Shown: positions 33,703 through 33,829 of the stretch, piece after piece
Layout of the letters: every line of letters starts with the position of its first letter
Position numbering within the stretch: position 1 is the stretch's first letter
NCBI RefSeq assembly: GCF_001984715.1
Contig: NZ_MSPR01000022.1
Coordinates: forward strand, 1 to 33,829
Source of the DNA: Streptococcus azizii
GTDB taxonomy: Bacteria; Bacillota; Bacilli; Lactobacillales; Streptococcaceae
Length of the DNA: 33,829 bases
Direction: 5' to 3'
Notes under the pieces: model-generated
The model's database searches: none
Told to the model about the DNA's origin: nothing
Seen by the model: the letters and a program-made list of their open reading frames with translations, nothing else
Translations under genes and position numbers: made by a program

Positions 33703-33829
33703 TGAACTGCTCCCTGTCAAGTGGACAGTGAAATAATAAAAGATTAAGCAACGGCCTTGTTCCTCATTTCAAGAGGGGCAAGGCCGTTGTTGCGCTCTTG
33801 AAAACGTTCATGATTGTAAAAATGAATAT
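33703..33829 (-). mobile_element. 3' end of an IS3-family insertion sequence (partial)
   Basis: The segment holds the end of a transposase gene plus about 40 bp of terminal sequence, starting with TGAACTGCTCCCTGTCAAGT at 33703, a TG end typical of the family. An inverted repeat, CAACGGCCTTG (33749-33759)/CAAGGCCGTTG (33779-33789), lies within the last codons and may terminate transcripts leaving the element. The exact boundary and target duplication cannot be fixed because the other end is outside. Confidence 0.6.
33744..33829 (-). CDS. IS3-family transposase, C-terminal fragment (runs off the window)
   Basis: Twenty-eight codons on the minus strand read IHFYNHERFQERNN, then GLAPLEMRNKAVA and stop (33746-33744). 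This matches the C-terminus of IS3/IS150-group OrfB integrases (FYNxxRxQ..L...P.E.R). The DDE core lies beyond the window edge. Partial only because the window ends; no sign of a mutation in the visible part. Confidence 0.75.
   Translation of the reverse strand, partial: IHFYNHERFQERNNGLAPLEMRNKAVA

Overview
The window reads as a low-GC streptococcal chromosome, most likely Streptococcus suis or a close relative. Supporting signs are a XerS recombinase beside a difSL-type site, YSIRK-type signal peptides, LPXTG-type wall anchors, BOX-like repeats, CcpA-type cre sites and a ylxM-ffh pair. Species assignment is inference; genus is fairly firm.

Layout. 1-5258 (+): a Bce-type peptide-antibiotic sensing and detoxification module. 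It runs from a BceR-like operator and activated-looking promoter through a 46-aa ORF, a small lipoprotein, an ABC ATPase and a 10-TM permease, then a terminator, then a response regulator (apparently leaderless) overlapping its intramembrane-sensing kinase. 5301-7971 (+): a 24-bp palindrome, a phosphohexomutase and a CPBP membrane protease. 8272-14661 (+): two wall-anchored surface proteins, one with a PEPK minisatellite stalk and one with a GGxI beta-helix head plus six Cna-B repeats.

14827-15981 is the replication-terminus marker: xerS (-) and its 31-bp difSL site. The -35 box of the xerS promoter is the right end of dif. Every other gene left of dif is on + and every gene right of it is on -, as expected where two forks converge.

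16434-20274 (-): a galactose-type ABC importer, mglB-mglA-mglC, with a TTGACA/TAAAAT promoter and an almost perfect cre at the start site. A hairpin/terminator and a BOX element sit between mglB and mglA. 20868-30383 (-): a 3171-aa wall-anchored enzyme joining a BgaA-like GH2 beta-galactosidase to a GH84 beta-N-acetylglucosaminidase, with several discoidin/CBM32-like modules, a G5 domain and an LPQTA anchor. Together with mglBAC this looks like a glycan-stripping and galactose-uptake locus: the enzyme would remove Gal then GlcNAc from host LacNAc chains and the importer would take up galactose (inference).

30384-31738 is a repeat-rich non-coding stretch with a giant palindrome related to the one at 5301, small hairpins, a C9 tract and two minus-strand terminators. 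A 24-bp copy of the ffh 3' end lies 315 bp beyond the gene. 31739-33649 (-): ylxM-ffh of the signal recognition particle. 33703-33829: the 3' end of an IS3-family insertion sequence that runs off the window.
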